DNA from: Shinella sp. WSJ-2 | Lineage (GTDB): Bacteria > Pseudomonadota > Alphaproteobacteria > Rhizobiales > Rhizobiaceae | DNA length: 64,000 bases | Direction of reading: 5' to 3' | Assembly: GCF_003432075.1 (NCBI RefSeq) | Contig: NZ_QWBU01000001.1 | Span: forward strand, 62,001 to 126,000 | Shown: positions 1 through 9,046 of the stretch, in pieces | How positions within the stretch are numbered: the stretch's first letter is position 1 | Layout of the letters: each line of letters begins with the position of its first letter | Notes under the pieces: generated by a model | The model's database searches: none | The model's input: only the letters and a program-made list of their open reading frames with translations | What the model was told of the DNA's origin: nothing | Made by a program: the position numbers and the translations under genes

Positions 1-122
1 CCGGAGCGCAGCAATTTCTGGAGCGGGCCGAAGCCGAGGCCCGGATAATGAACCTTGAACCACCGGTCGAGGCGCATGCCCGCTTCGTCGCTCTCTACCT
101 GCTTGTGTTCGATGCCTGCCAT
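1..122 (-). CDS. rluC: RluC-type 23S rRNA pseudouridine synthase, N-terminal fragment (partial)
   Basis: Only the first 40 codons are inside the window; the gene continues past base 1. The readable N-terminus contains MRLDRWFKVHYPGLGFGPLQ followed by KLLRSG, which is the start of an S4 RNA-binding domain as found in large-subunit pseudouridine synthases of the RluC/RluD family. These enzymes convert specific uridines of 23S rRNA to pseudouridine. The ATG at 120-122 opens the domain at the usual distance. The catalytic domain is not visible, so the exact paralogue is an inference. Confidence 0.7.
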   Translation of the reverse strand, partial: MAGIEHKQVESDEAGMRLDRWFKVHYPGLGFGPLQKLLRS

Positions 123-180
123 GTCAGCCTTCTTTCGTTGCGCCGTGCTTTAGCGCAAGAAGCGGCGGAGGGGAACAGTC

Positions 181-417
181 TTAGAACGCGCGGAAGGTCA
201 GCGTGGTCAGCGAACGTACGATGCCGGGGATGGAGGCGACGTGGTCGTTGATGAATTTGCCGATATCCTCTTCGCTATCGACATAGACCTTAAGGAGCAG
301 ATCGTATTCGCCGCTGGTCGAATAAAGCTCCGAAATGAGTTCCGTAGCGTAAAGTGCATCCGCGACTTCGTAGGTCTTGCCTGGAGCACATTGCAATTGC
401 ACGAAAATCGGCTTCAT
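181..417 (-). CDS. Stand-alone Lrp/AsnC ligand-binding (RAM) domain protein, 78 aa
   Basis: The protein is a single alpha/beta RAM domain: MKPIFVQLQC at the start, a central SGEYDLLLKVYVDSEEDIGK stretch, and a C-terminal IPGIVRSLTTLTF strand. This is the effector-binding half of Lrp/AsnC regulators without the helix-turn-helix. Such proteins form oligomers that bind amino acids, and may modulate full-length Lrp proteins. The ATG at 415-417 is chosen because GGGAGGA lies just upstream; the frame stays open further upstream but without a ribosome site. It sits between rluC and a small unknown gene, so its partner cannot be told from context. Confidence 0.85.
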   Translation of the reverse strand: MKPIFVQLQCAPGKTYEVADALYATELISELYSTSGEYDLLLKVYVDSEEDIGKFINDHVASIPGIVRSLTTLTFRAF

Positions 418-631
418 CGGTCCTCCCGCACCATCGGCGGCATCTGCTTCAGCCGCCCGATTCCGGCGGCATTTCCACCCTCTTATGACGGAAATTGCGT
501 CGAAAAGGCAAGTCCGACCGAAATTCGCACAGATCGTTAAAAGTCGATGAAAATGCAACCGTCGCGTTTTACAGACGCGAAAGGCGCAAATGATAAATTG
601 CACGTAGCTGAACCAACTCTCGTTGAACGCC

Positions 632-925
632 ATGACTCAGATCGTGACAGTTTCGCCCGCCACCGCCGCCTATGCCGCCCAGGGCATGAAGATGCAGACC
701 CGCGCGAACACGCTGTTCGAGCAGCGCATTCACACCTGGAGCGAGGACGCGAAGATCCATGGGGATGCGCGCACCGTCGCGGTGCTCAACGTCATCCAGC
801 CGCCGGCGCTCGCGCTCGCCCTCATCACCGCACCCGGCAGGTCACCGCAGGTGACGGTCGCGGAGGCGCAACGCCTCTACGACGAGAATGGCACTGCCGT
901 TCAACAGGAAGCCGAACCCGCCTGA
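632..925 (+). CDS. Hypothetical protein, 97 aa
   Basis: I do not recognise this family. The protein begins MTQIVTVSPATAAYA and is of mixed composition with no signal peptide or membrane segment; a hydrophobic patch (ALALALITA) lies in the middle and the tail is acidic. A TTG at 623 would add three residues. It is immediately followed by a clean intrinsic terminator (976-1000), which supports it as a real single-gene transcript, independent of the downstream glycine-cleavage operon. Codon use is like that of its neighbours. Confidence 0.55.
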   Translation: MTQIVTVSPATAAYAAQGMKMQTRANTLFEQRIHTWSEDAKIHGDARTVAVLNVIQPPALALALITAPGRSPQVTVAEAQRLYDENGTAVQQEAEPA

Positions 926-975
926 TCCTCCCCTCAAAGAACCCTCAAAGAACTACAGCCGTCCTCCAACCGACT

Positions 976-1000
976 AAGGCCCCTCATGGGGCCTTTTCTT
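976..1000 (+). terminator. Intrinsic terminator of the 97-aa gene
   Basis: An 8-bp stem AAGGCCCC/GGGGCCTT with a TCAT loop is followed by TTCTTT. It separates the upstream small gene from the glycine riboswitch leader. Confidence 0.75.
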
Positions 1001-1049
1001 TGCCCCTTTCCCTGAACGACAAAAATGTGCTCGGTAGCGACGCCACCTC

Positions 1050-1078
1050 TTGCCAAAACATGGGCAAGGCCGTTATCT
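1050..1078 (+). promoter_or_regulatory. Candidate promoter of the gcv operon
   Basis: TTGCCA (1050-1055) and TTATCT (1073-1078) are separated by 17 bases. The implied start near 1085 falls just before the first base of the glycine riboswitch, which is where it should be. Assigned by eye; the -10 match is only moderate. Confidence 0.4.
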
Positions 1079-1090
1079 GGAGCCAACCTC

Positions 1091-1258
1091 GCTGGGAGAA
1101 ACCGGCCGCCTTGAGACAGGGCAGCGCCGGTGCCGAAGGAGCAACCGCCCCGGAAACTCTCAGGCAAAAGGACCAGCAAGGTGCCGTCAGAACTCTGGAG
1201 AGAAGCGCGAAAGCGCTCGCCGAAGGGATAACAATCTCAGGCGAAGGGACAGAGGGGG
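1091..1258 (+). promoter_or_regulatory. Tandem glycine riboswitch (two aptamers)
   Basis: Two successive copies of the glycine-aptamer core are visible. The first (about 1091-1173) has GGGAGA, then GCCGAAGGAGCAA and AAACTCTCAGGCAAAAGGACC. The second (about 1192-1258) has CTCTGGAGAGAAGCG, GCCGAAGGGATAACAA and TCTCAGGCGAAGGGACAGAG. The order and short linker match the known cooperative tandem arrangement in front of gcvT genes. It should sense intracellular glycine and switch on the glycine cleavage operon that follows directly. Confidence 0.93.
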
Positions 1259-1268
1259 CTCAGGAGAA

Positions 1269-1334
1269 CGGCGCAGCTGCGCCGGATTGTGAGCCGGCGC
1301 CCCTGAACTGGGCGCCAAGGGACTGGAGGGCGCC
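1269..1334 (+). promoter_or_regulatory. Expression platform of the glycine riboswitch
   Basis: A 6-bp hairpin CGGCGC/GCGCCG (1269-1284) is followed by three copies of the self-complementary block GGCGCC at 1296-1301, 1311-1316 and 1329-1334. Copy 3 overlaps the end of the gcvT ribosome site (TGGAGGG, 1324-1330) and is followed by TTTT. Pairing copy 1 with copy 2 leaves the ribosome site free; pairing copy 2 (or 1) with copy 3 buries it and makes a terminator-like hairpin. The mechanism is inferred. Confidence 0.55.
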
Positions 1335-1336
1335 TT

Positions 1337-2476
1337 TTGGACGGATCGTCTGAACTCAAGAAAACACCGCTTCACGCGCTGAACGTATCGCTCGGCGGTC
1401 GCATGGTGCCGTTTGCTGGCTATGAGATGCCGGTGCAGTACACCGCCGGCGTGATGAAGGAACATCTGCACACCCGCGCCGCCGCCGGCCTGTTCGACGT
1501 CTCGCATATGGGTCAGGTCACCGTGCGCGCCCGCTCCGGCGACAATGCGGACGCCGCCCGCGCGCTGGAAACACTGGTGCCGGTGGATGTCGTCGACCTC
1601 GGCGAAGGCCGCCAGCGCTATGCGCTCTTCACCAACGATGAAGGCGGCATCCTCGACGACCTGATGATCGCCAACCGCGGCGATCACTTCTATGTCGTCG
1701 TCAACGCCGCCTGCAAGGATCAGGACTTCGCCCATATGCAGGCGAAGATCGGCGATGTCTGCGAACTGACGCTGCATGACGACCGTGCACTGGTTGCCCT
1801 TCAGGGACCGCGGGCGGAATCCGTGCTGGCCGAACTCTGGGCCGACGTCTCCTCCATGCGCTTCATGGATGTGCGCGCCTGCGACCTGCACGATGCCGAC
1901 TGCATCGTCTCTCGCTCCGGCTATACCGGCGAGGACGGGTTCGAGATCTCCATTCCCGCGCATCTCGCCGAAACCGTCTGTCGCCGCCTGCTCGACCATC
2001 CGGACGTGCTGCCGATCGGTCTTGGCGCCCGCGACTCACTGCGTCTTGAAGCCGGCCTCTGCCTCTATGGCAACGATATCGACACTTGCACCACGCCGGT
2101 TGAAGGCGCGCTGGAATGGGCCATCCAGAAGGTTCGCCGCAAGGGTGGCGAGCGCGAAGGCGGCTTTCCGGGCGCCGCTATCATCCTCGACCAGCTTGAA
2201 ACCGGTGCGGCCCGCCGCCGCGTCGGTCTTCGGGCCGAGGGCCGTGCGCCCGTGCGCGCCGGCGCCGTGCTCGCCACCGATCCCGAGGGCGAAAATGTCG
2301 TCGGCACGGTCACCTCGGGTGGTTTCGGCCCCAACATCGATGGCCCTGTCGCCATGGGCTACGTGACCAAGGCGGCGATCGCTCCGGGCACCCAGCTCTA
2401 TGCCGGCGTGCGCGGCAAATTCCTGCCCGTGACCGTCGCTGCCATGCCCTTCGTCAAGAACACCTTCAAGCGCTGA
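1337..2476 (+). CDS. gcvT: Glycine cleavage system T protein (aminomethyltransferase)
   Basis: This 379-aa protein transfers the methylene group from the aminomethyl-lipoyl arm of GcvH to tetrahydrofolate, releasing ammonia. The N-terminal part has the family pattern KKTPLHALNVSLGGRMVPFA and GLFDVSHMGQ; the middle has SGYTGEDGFEIS; and the C-terminal beta-barrel domain has GTVTSGGFGP. The start is TTG (1337), with TGGAGGG eight bases upstream; no ATG in frame fits. It is the first gene of gcvT-gcvH-gcvP, 78 bases after the second glycine aptamer, so expression should rise with glycine. Length is normal for a bacterial T protein. Confidence 0.96.
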   Translation: MDGSSELKKTPLHALNVSLGGRMVPFAGYEMPVQYTAGVMKEHLHTRAAAGLFDVSHMGQVTVRARSGDNADAARALETLVPVDVVDLGEGRQRYALFTNDEGGILDDLMIANRGDHFYVVVNAACKDQDFAHMQAKIGDVCELTLHDDRALVALQGPRAESVLAELWADVSSMRFMDVRACDLHDADCIVSRSGYTGEDGFEISIPAHLAETVCRRLLDHPDVLPIGLGARDSLRLEAGLCLYGNDIDTCTTPVEGALEWAIQKVRRKGGEREGGFPGAAIILDQLETGAARRRVGLRAEGRAPVRAGAVLATDPEGENVVGTVTSGGFGPNIDGPVAMGYVTKAAIAPGTQLYAGVRGKFLPVTVAAMPFVKNTFKR

Positions 2477-2520
2477 GATAGGCGCGACTGCCACCCACCC
2501 ATCGCCAGAGAGGAACAAAC

Positions 2521-2883
2521 ATGCTGAAATTCACTGAAGAACACGAGTGGCTGAAGATCGAAGGCGGCGTTGCGACCGTCGGCATCACGGTCCATGCGGC
2601 CGAACAGCTCGGCGACCTCGTTTTCGTCGAACTGCCGGAGGTCGGCGCGACGTTCTCGAAGGGCGGCGATGCGGCCACCGTCGAGAGCGTGAAGGCGGCC
2701 TCCGACGTCTATTGTCCGCTCGACGGCGAGATCGTCGAAGTCAACGAGGCGATCACCGCCGATCCCTCCCTCGTCAACGGCGATCCGCAGGGCGCCGGCT
2801 GGTTCTTCAAGCTGAAGCTTGCCAACGTGGCCGATGCCGACGGCCTGATGGATGAAGCCGCCTACAAGGAGCTTGTCGGCTGA
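2521..2883 (+). CDS. gcvH: Glycine cleavage system H protein (lipoyl carrier)
   Basis: The 120-aa H protein shuttles the aminomethyl intermediate between GcvP, GcvT and lipoamide dehydrogenase on a lipoyl-lysine arm. The lipoylation site is Lys58 in [11 protein letters not shown]; the flanking biotinyl/lipoyl fold is complete ([12 protein letters not shown] at the start, [17 protein letters not shown] near the end). AGAGAGGAAC lies before the ATG. Its stop overlaps the start of gcvP (TGATG at 2881-2885), which suggests translational coupling. Confidence 0.97.
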   Translation: MLKFTEEHEWLKIEGGVATVGITVHAAEQLGDLVFVELPEVGATFSKGGDAATVESVKAASDVYCPLDGEIVEVNEAITADPSLVNGDPQGAGWFFKLKLANVADADGLMDEAAYKELVG

Positions 2884-5744
2884 TGTCTCTCCCCAAGGAC
2901 TTTGCCTTTACCGATTACCAGCCCTACGACTTCGCCAACCGTCGCCATATCGGCCCCTCGCCGAAGGAGATGGAGGCCATGCTCAAGGTGATCGGGTATC
3001 CGAGCCTCGATGCGTTGATCGACGACACCGTGCCGAAATCGATCCGCCAGGAAAAGCCGCTGGAATGGGGCGCGCCGATGACAGAGCGCGAGGCGCTCGA
3101 CAAGCTGCGCGAAACCGCCGGCCGCAACAAAAAGCTCGTCTCGCTGATCGGCCAGGGCTATTACGGCACGATCACACCGCCGGTCATCCAGCGCACCATC
3201 CTGGAGAACCCCGCCTGGTACACGGCCTATACGCCCTACCAGCCGGAAATCAGCCAGGGCCGCCTCGAAGCGCTGCTCAACTACCAGACGATGGTCTGCG
3301 ACCTGACAGGCCTCGACGTGGCGAACGCCTCGCTGCTGGACGAGGCAACGGCTGCCGCCGAAGCCATGGCCATGGCGCAGCGTGTCGCAAAGTCCAAGGC
3401 GACGACCTTCTTCGTCGACGAGAACTGCCATCCGCAGACCATCGCGCTCCTGAAGACCCGGTCGGAGCCGCTCGGCTGGAGCATCGTCGTCGGCGATCCC
3501 TTCACCGAGCTCGACCCGGTCGATGTTTTTGGCGCGATCTTCCAGTATCCCGGCACCTACGGCCATGTGCGCGATTTCACCGGCCTGATCGCCCGTCTGC
3601 ACCAGACCGGGGCGATTGCCGTCATGGCAGCCGACCCGCTGGCGCTGGCGCTGCTCAAGTCGCCCGGCGACATGAACGCGGATATCGCCATCGGCTGCAC
3701 CCAGCGCTTTGGCGTGCCGGTCGGCTACGGCGGTCCGCATGCCGCCTATATGGCCGTCAAGGACGCCTATAAGCGCTCCATGCCGGGCCGCCTCGTCGGC
3801 GTCTCCATCGATGCGCGCGGCAACCGCGCCTATCGCCTTTCGCTCCAGACGCGTGAACAGCACATCCGCCGCGAAAGGGCCACGTCGAACATCTGCACCG
3901 CGCAGGTGCTGCTCGCCGTCATGGCCTCGATGTATGCCGTCTTCCACGGTCCGCAGGGCCTTAAGGCTATCTCGCAGAGCGTGCATCAGAAGACCGTGCG
4001 CCTTGCCATGGGTCTTGAAAAGCTCGGCTACACCGTCGAGCCTGAAGTGTTCTTCGACACGATCACCGTCCATGTCGGCAAGCTGCAGGGCATCATCCTG
4101 AAGACGGCCGTCGCGGAAGAAGTGAACCTGCGCAAGATCGGCGACGACCGCATCGGCATCAGCCTCGACGAGCGCTCGCGCCCCGTCACGCTGGAAGCCG
4201 TCTGGCGCGCCTTCGGCGGCGACTTCGAGGTGGCGGAGTTCGAGCCGGGCTACCGCCTGCCGGAAGACCTGCTGCGCACCAGCGAATACCTGACGCATCC
4301 GATCTTCCACATGAACCGCGCAGAAAGCGAGATGACGCGCTACATCCGTCGTCTCTCCGACCGCGACCTCGCGCTCGACCGTTCGATGATCCCGCTTGGC
4401 TCCTGCACGATGAAGCTCAACGCGACAGCGGAAATGCTGCCGATCACCTGGCCGGAATTCTCGGAGATCCACCCCTTCGTTCCCGCCGACCAGGCCCAGG
4501 GTTATCGCCATCTGATCGAGGACCTGTCGCAGAAACTCTGCGACATCACCGGCTACGATGCCGTCTCCATGCAGCCGAATTCCGGTGCGCAGGGCGAATA
4601 TGCCGGCCTCCTGACCATCCGCGCCTATCATCTCGCCAATGGCGATACGCATCGCGACGTCTGCCTCATCCCGACCTCCGCACACGGCACCAATCCGGCA
4701 TCTGCCCAGATGGTCGGCATGAAGGTCGTGGTCGTGAAGGTGTCGGACAATGGCGACATCGACATGGAGGATTTTCGTGCGAAAGCAGAGCAGTATGCGG
4801 AAACCCTCTCGTGCTGCATGATCACCTATCCCTCTACGCACGGCGTCTTTGAAGAGAACGTGCGCGAGATTTGTGAGATCGTCCACAAGCACGGCGGCCA
4901 AGTCTATATCGACGGCGCCAATATGAACGCCATGGTGGGTCTGGCCCGCCCCGGCGACATCGGCGGCGACGTCAGCCACCTCAACCTGCACAAGACTTTC
5001 TGCATCCCGCATGGCGGCGGCGGTCCCGGCATGGGCCCGATCGGCGTCAAGGCGCATCTGGCGCCCTTCCTGCCGGCAAGCCCGACGACCGGCGAAGCCG
5101 GCGCGGTTTCGGCCGCGCCCTTCGGCTCCGCCTCCATCCTGCCGATCTCCTGGAGCTACTGCCTGATGATGGGTGGTGCGGGACTGACGCAGGCGACGAA
5201 GGTCGCGATCCTCAACGCCAACTACATCGCTGCCCGCCTGAAGGGCGCCTATGACGTGCTCTACAACTCCGCCAAGGGCCGCGTGGCGCATGAATGCATC
5301 ATCGATACGCGCCCGCTGGTCGACAGTGCCGGCGTGACCGTCGACGACGTCGCCAAGCGCCTCATCGACAGCGGCTTCCACGCCCCGACCATGAGCTGGC
5401 CGGTCGCCGGCACGCTGATGATCGAACCGACGGAATCCGAGACCAAGGCGGAACTCGACCGCTTCTGCGATGCGATGCTGTCGATCCGTGAGGAAGCCCG
5501 CGCCATCGAGGAAGGCCGAATGGACCGGGTGAACAACCCGCTGAAGAACGCCCCGCACACGGTGGAAGACCTGGTCGGCGAATGGGATCGTCCCTATTCG
5601 CGCGAACAGGCTTGCTACCCGCCGGGCGCCTTCCGCGTCGACAAATACTGGTCGCCGGTCAACCGCGTCGACAATGTCTACGGCGACCGCAATCTCGTCT
5701 GCTCCTGCCCGCCACTTGAGGACTATGCAGACGCCGCCGAGTAA
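2883..5744 (+). CDS. gcvP: Glycine dehydrogenase (decarboxylating), P protein
   Basis: A 953-aa single-chain P protein, the usual length for the proteobacterial fused form. It decarboxylates glycine with pyridoxal phosphate and loads the remaining aminomethyl group on GcvH. Both halves of the fold are present; the PLP lysine is Lys704 in [18 protein letters not shown]. The C-terminus carries [18 protein letters not shown], typical of the family. Overlapping gcvH by one base and followed by a strong terminator, it is the last gene of the operon. The L protein (lipoamide dehydrogenase) is not in the window and is normally encoded elsewhere. Confidence 0.97.
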   Translation: MSLPKDFAFTDYQPYDFANRRHIGPSPKEMEAMLKVIGYPSLDALIDDTVPKSIRQEKPLEWGAPMTEREALDKLRETAGRNKKLVSLIGQGYYGTITPPVIQRTILENPAWYTAYTPYQPEISQGRLEALLNYQTMVCDLTGLDVANASLLDEATAAAEAMAMAQRVAKSKATTFFVDENCHPQTIALLKTRSEPLGWSIVVGDPFTELDPVDVFGAIFQYPGTYGHVRDFTGLIARLHQTGAIAVMAADPLALALLKSPGDMNADIAIGCTQRFGVPVGYGGPHAAYMAVKDAYKRSMPGRLVGVSIDARGNRAYRLSLQTREQHIRRERATSNICTAQVLLAVMASMYAVFHGPQGLKAISQSVHQKTVRLAMGLEKLGYTVEPEVFFDTITVHVGKLQGIILKTAVAEEVNLRKIGDDRIGISLDERSRPVTLEAVWRAFGGDFEVAEFEPGYRLPEDLLRTSEYLTHPIFHMNRAESEMTRYIRRLSDRDLALDRSMIPLGSCTMKLNATAEMLPITWPEFSEIHPFVPADQAQGYRHLIEDLSQKLCDITGYDAVSMQPNSGAQGEYAGLLTIRAYHLANGDTHRDVCLIPTSAHGTNPASAQMVGMKVVVVKVSDNGDIDMEDFRAKAEQYAETLSCCMITYPSTHGVFEENVREICEIVHKHGGQVYIDGANMNAMVGLARPGDIGGDVSHLNLHKTFCIPHGGGGPGMGPIGVKAHLAPFLPASPTTGEAGAVSAAPFGSASILPISWSYCLMMGGAGLTQATKVAILNANYIAARLKGAYDVLYNSAKGRVAHECIIDTRPLVDSAGVTVDDVAKRLIDSGFHAPTMSWPVAGTLMIEPTESETKAELDRFCDAMLSIREEARAIEEGRMDRVNNPLKNAPHTVEDLVGEWDRPYSREQACYPPGAFRVDKYWSPVNRVDNVYGDRNLVCSCPPLEDYADAAE

Positions 5745-5765
5745 TCGCGGCGCGTAAAAATGCTT

Positions 5766-5796
5766 GCCCCGGCCGATCCCATCGGCCGGGGCTTTT
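5766..5796 (+). terminator. Terminator of the gcv operon
   Basis: A perfect 12-bp stem GCCCCGGCCGAT/ATCGGCCGGGGC with a three-base loop is followed by TTTT. It lies between the convergent gcvP and response-regulator genes. Confidence 0.9.
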
Positions 5797-5816
5797 CATT
5801 TTCGGGCAGGGACTGG

Positions 5817-6224
5817 TTAGGGCGAAACGGCGACGTCCACCCAGAAGCGAGTAAAGCCCACGGCAAAATCGCGGTAGCCGCTCACCGTCGAGGGTTTCAC
5901 GGCGTAGGCATTGGCGCCGTTCTCGTAAGCCCGGTTGATGTCAACCGTATTCGACGACGACGAAAGCATGATGACAGGCGTCACCGCCGTGCGGGCATCG
6001 CCGCGCAGGCGCTTCAAAAGCTCCATGCCATTTGTGCCGGGCATGTTGATATCGAGCAGGATGTAATCAAAGACTTCCGTCGCGAGGCGATCACTTGCCA
6101 TGTCGGCATCGGTGACATGGGTTATCTCGATGGCACTGCCGGCATCACTGAAGGCACGCATCACGAAGCGCACATCCACCGGATCGTCATCGACGACGAT
6201 CAGCTTCCTAGCCAAGCCTACCAC
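5817..6224 (-). CDS. Single-domain response regulator (Rcp1-like CheY family)
   Basis: This 135-aa protein is only a receiver domain. The acidic pair is in IVVDDDPVDVRF, the phosphoacceptor is Asp58 in YILLDINMPGTNG, the switch residue is a serine in VIMLSSS and the conserved lysine is Lys110 in AYAVKPS. There is no output domain, so it probably signals by protein contact or acts as a phosphate relay. The start is GTG with GGGGGAG upstream; it overlaps the 3' end of the histidine kinase gene by 17 bases, so the two are co-translated partners. The NxPGxxG loop is typical of regulators paired with phytochrome-like or PAS kinases. Confidence 0.93.
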   Translation of the reverse strand: MVGLARKLIVVDDDPVDVRFVMRAFSDAGSAIEITHVTDADMASDRLATEVFDYILLDINMPGTNGMELLKRLRGDARTAVTPVIMLSSSSNTVDINRAYENGANAYAVKPSTVSGYRDFAVGFTRFWVDVAVSP

Positions 6225-8070
6225 GATCGCTCCCCCTTGACTTTGCGGGTTGCGGAAACGTTACGATGAAGCGTGCGCCCGGACCATAGGTCGTGTCAAG
6301 CGCGATCACACCGTTGTGACTTTCAACGATGCGACGCGCCAGTGCCAGACCGACGCCTGTGCCCTGATAAACCGTCTCATCCCTGTGAAGACGCTGAAAA
6401 ACTTCGAAAATCCGTCCGACGTGCTGGGGGTCTATGCCGATGCCGTCATCCTCCACGATGAGATCGACAGCCTCATCGGTTTCCCGGCAATAGACACGCA
6501 CAACGGGTGCCTCCTCGGGTTTACGGTATTTCAGCGCGTTGCCGATCAGGTTCTGCGCAAGGCGCTTCAGGAGCTCCTGATCGCCCATGATCTCTGGAAG
6601 TGCGGCCACATCGACTTTACCGCCCGCCTCTTGGATATGAGTTTCGAGCAGCACCAGCGCGTCGCGCACTACATCAGACAGACCGACCGGCTTCGGCGTG
6701 GCGATGCGATAAGCGATCTGCGAAAATTCGAGCAGGCTGTCGATGATGCGTCGCATGCGCGCGGCGCTTTTGCGCACATGGTCGGCATAGTGCGCCAGTT
6801 CGTCATGTTCACCGCGATGCAGATCCTCGGAAATCATCTCAGCAAACATCGAGAGATGTCGCAGCGGCGCTTTCAGATCGTGGGATACCGTAGCGGTAAA
6901 CTGGTCGAGCGCCTCGTTCTTACGCCGCAACTCGTTCGTCTGAGCTTCCACCTGCTGCTGTTGACGCTTCGACTCGGTAATGTCGCGACCAACACTGACA
7001 ATCTCTGCGACACCATCGTCGTCAAAGATTGCCACGGCCGTCCAGAACATCCACTCCACCTGACCGTCCCGCCCTTCGACGCAGACCTCGAGCGAACGCA
7101 CCGGCGCATCGCGCGTGTAGTTTGCGATGTTCATGAGATCAGCCGTCTGCTCGGGCGCGCATGCGACATCCGGCAGGTAGCGGCCGAGCAACTCATCGGT
7201 CGTCGAACCGACATGGGCGGCGTATTTGTCGTTGGCAAAGCGGATGGAGAGGTTCCTGTCGAAACGCAGGATCATGTCGGGCAGGATCTGCAGCAGCGAA
7301 AGATAGTCGCGGCGCTTCTCCTCCAGCGCCGCTTCCGTACGCTTCAGTTCCGAAATGTCGACGCGCAACGCAACGATGTCGCCGGTCTCTGCGACATGGC
7401 TCTCGCCGCGGATCCAGCGATCCTTGCCGAATTCGAAGACGCTGCCGCCGCTGTCCGTCTTGCGGTGGCTTTCCAGACGTTCGCGCACCACCGCTTCGGC
7501 CGCGGGCGTGCCCTCCACCACGCCGGGGAACATGCCGGCACGGACGCTGGCGCGCGCAATGCTTTCCAGCGTGGCGCCGACACGCACCGCATCTCGCGCG
7601 GCACCGCATCGTTCCTTGTAGGAGCGGTTGAACATGATCAGCCGCTCTTCCTGATCGAATATCGCGAAACCTTCTTTCATCGTGTCGAGCGCCGACGCAA
7701 TACGTTGGCCGAGCAGGATTTGCTCGCCGTGGCTGCCACCGCTCAGGAGACTGCGCAGGAGAAGCGCATAGCAGGTATTGCCCGTCTCGTCCGGAACGGG
7801 GATGACATGGGCGGTCGCCTCGAAGCGCGAGCCGTTATCATGACAAAAGACGAATGGATAGGCGTTCTCGCGACCAGTTGCGGCATGACTGGCCAGCAGC
7901 CCAACAACGTCGGTTCCGTCGATAACAGGCGACCCGGAAGGGATCTGGCGGTCCTTGCTCCAGCCGAAGGTTCGTGCCGCCGCATCGTTGTGCGACACGA
8001 CATGCGCGGTAGCATCGACGATCAGCACGGGAAACGGCAAGTTCTGATAAAGTGCGGCGGCAAAGTCCAT
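6208..8070 (-). CDS. PAS-domain sensor histidine kinase (soluble)
   Basis: A 620-aa kinase. Three PAS-like modules follow one another (about 1-110, 125-245 and 250-375; the last ends VSVGRDITESKR). A short coiled coil leads to the dimerisation domain with the phospho-histidine His397 in TATVSHDLKAPLRHL. The ATPase domain has LIGNALKYRKPEE (N box), DDGIGIDP (G1) and GTGVGLALARRIVESHNG (G2). I see no membrane segments, so the signal is probably intracellular (redox, light or a small ligand). The start at 8068-8070 is preceded by GGGAGG. It lies directly upstream of, and overlaps, the single-domain response regulator. Confidence 0.93.
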   Translation of the reverse strand: MDFAAALYQNLPFPVLIVDATAHVVSHNDAAARTFGWSKDRQIPSGSPVIDGTDVVGLLASHAATGRENAYPFVFCHDNGSRFEATAHVIPVPDETGNTCYALLLRSLLSGGSHGEQILLGQRIASALDTMKEGFAIFDQEERLIMFNRSYKERCGAARDAVRVGATLESIARASVRAGMFPGVVEGTPAAEAVVRERLESHRKTDSGGSVFEFGKDRWIRGESHVAETGDIVALRVDISELKRTEAALEEKRRDYLSLLQILPDMILRFDRNLSIRFANDKYAAHVGSTTDELLGRYLPDVACAPEQTADLMNIANYTRDAPVRSLEVCVEGRDGQVEWMFWTAVAIFDDDGVAEIVSVGRDITESKRQQQQVEAQTNELRRKNEALDQFTATVSHDLKAPLRHLSMFAEMISEDLHRGEHDELAHYADHVRKSAARMRRIIDSLLEFSQIAYRIATPKPVGLSDVVRDALVLLETHIQEAGGKVDVAALPEIMGDQELLKRLAQNLIGNALKYRKPEEAPVVRVYCRETDEAVDLIVEDDGIGIDPQHVGRIFEVFQRLHRDETVYQGTGVGLALARRIVESHNGVIALDTTYGPGARFIVTFPQPAKSRGSDRGRLG

Positions 8071-8185
8071 CGTCGCGCGCCTCCCGTTGCGACACCGCCG
8101 GCATAGCAAGCCGGCGGAGGGAGACTAGGCAAAAGCCTACGCAAAGAAAAGTCGCAAGGAATGGCTATCCCGCGGCGACTGGAAA

Positions 8186-8575
8186 TCAGGCGCGCACCGT
8201 CGGTTGGCCCGCCGCGGCGAGTGCCGCTAGGTCGGCGGGCTTCAACTCGACCGATTCGCCACAGCCGCAAGCAGACGTCTGGTTCGGGTTGTGGAAGGTG
8301 AAACCGGAACGCAGCGTCGTTACTTCGAAATCCATTTGCGTGCCGAGCAGATAGAGCACCGCCTCCGGCGCGACCCAGACACGGGCGCCGTTTAGCTCGA
8401 TCAGGTCGTCCTTGCCATTGGGCTCGGTCACGAGATCGACGGAATATTCCATTCCGGCGCAGCCGCCCTTCTTGATGCCGACGCGAATGCCCTTGGCGTC
8501 GCCGCCGGCATTGTCGACGATCGCCTTGACGCGGCTTGCGGCCGCATCGGTAAGTGTCATCACTGCAAAGGCCAT
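8186..8575 (-). CDS. sufA: A-type iron-sulfur carrier protein SufA
   Basis: A 129-aa HesB/IscA-family protein that accepts Fe-S clusters from the SufBCD scaffold and passes them to apoproteins. The three ligand cysteines are in KKGGCAGMEYS and in SACGCGES. Two in-frame ATGs exist: the one at 8584 directly abuts GAAGGAG and has no spacer, whereas that at 8575 is nine bases away and is preferred. It is the last gene of the minus-strand suf operon, 79 bases after sufT. Confidence 0.94.
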   Translation of the reverse strand: MAFAVMTLTDAAASRVKAIVDNAGGDAKGIRVGIKKGGCAGMEYSVDLVTEPNGKDDLIELNGARVWVAPEAVLYLLGTQMDFEVTTLRSGFTFHNPNQTSACGCGESVELKPADLAALAAAGQPTVRA

Positions 8576-8654
8576 GGGCCGCATCTCCTTCGACCGGTCG
8601 GGTTCAAGGCCCGATGGTTTCCGAATCCAAATTTAGTGTTCCCTCGTTAAGGGA

Positions 8655-9035
8655 TCAATACCAGCCGACGGCGACCTGCGCCTCTTCCGACATGCGGTCC
8701 GGCGTCCACGGCGGATCGAAGGTCATCTTGACTTCGACGCCCGAGACGCCTTCCACGGCGCTCACGGCGTTTTCCACCCAGCCCGGCATTTCGCCGGCGA
8801 CGGGGCAGCCCGGGGCGGTCAGCGTCATGTCGATCTTGACCATGCGGTCGTCTTCGATATCGATCTTGTAGATCAGGCCGAGCTCGAAGATATCGGCCGG
8901 GATTTCCGGGTCATAAACGGTCTTCAGCGCGGAAATGATGTCGTCGCTGAGGCGTGCCAGTTCGTCGGCGGGAATGGCCGAATGCACGATGCCGTCGCGG
9001 ACATCCACCTTCTCTTGGGTTGCATCGAGGGACAT
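8655..9035 (-). CDS. sufT: SUF-linked MIP18/DUF59 family protein SufT
   Basis: A 126-aa protein of the MIP18/DUF59 (PaaD-like) family, which assists Fe-S protein maturation. The family core is visible: VYDPEIPADIFELGLIY, then MTLTAPGCPVAGEMPG, and VKMTFDPPWTPDRMSEEA. The conserved cysteine is in APGCPV. The ~25-residue N-terminal leader is typical of SUF-operon members. It lies 11 bases after sufS and before sufA, the usual rhizobial order. Confidence 0.93.
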   Translation of the reverse strand: MSLDATQEKVDVRDGIVHSAIPADELARLSDDIISALKTVYDPEIPADIFELGLIYKIDIEDDRMVKIDMTLTAPGCPVAGEMPGWVENAVSAVEGVSGVEVKMTFDPPWTPDRMSEEAQVAVGWY

Positions 9036-9046
9036 GGTTCACCTCC

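Noticed and set aside
2862-5558. An 898-codon open frame on the minus strand opposite gcvP
   Set aside because: It lies entirely over a certain gene in the opposite strand, reads as low-information Arg/His/Gly-rich text, and is the usual mirror of high-GC codon bias.
6250-8106. A 618-codon plus-strand frame over the histidine kinase
   Set aside because: Antisense shadow of a kinase with all motifs; no domain recognisable in the shadow.
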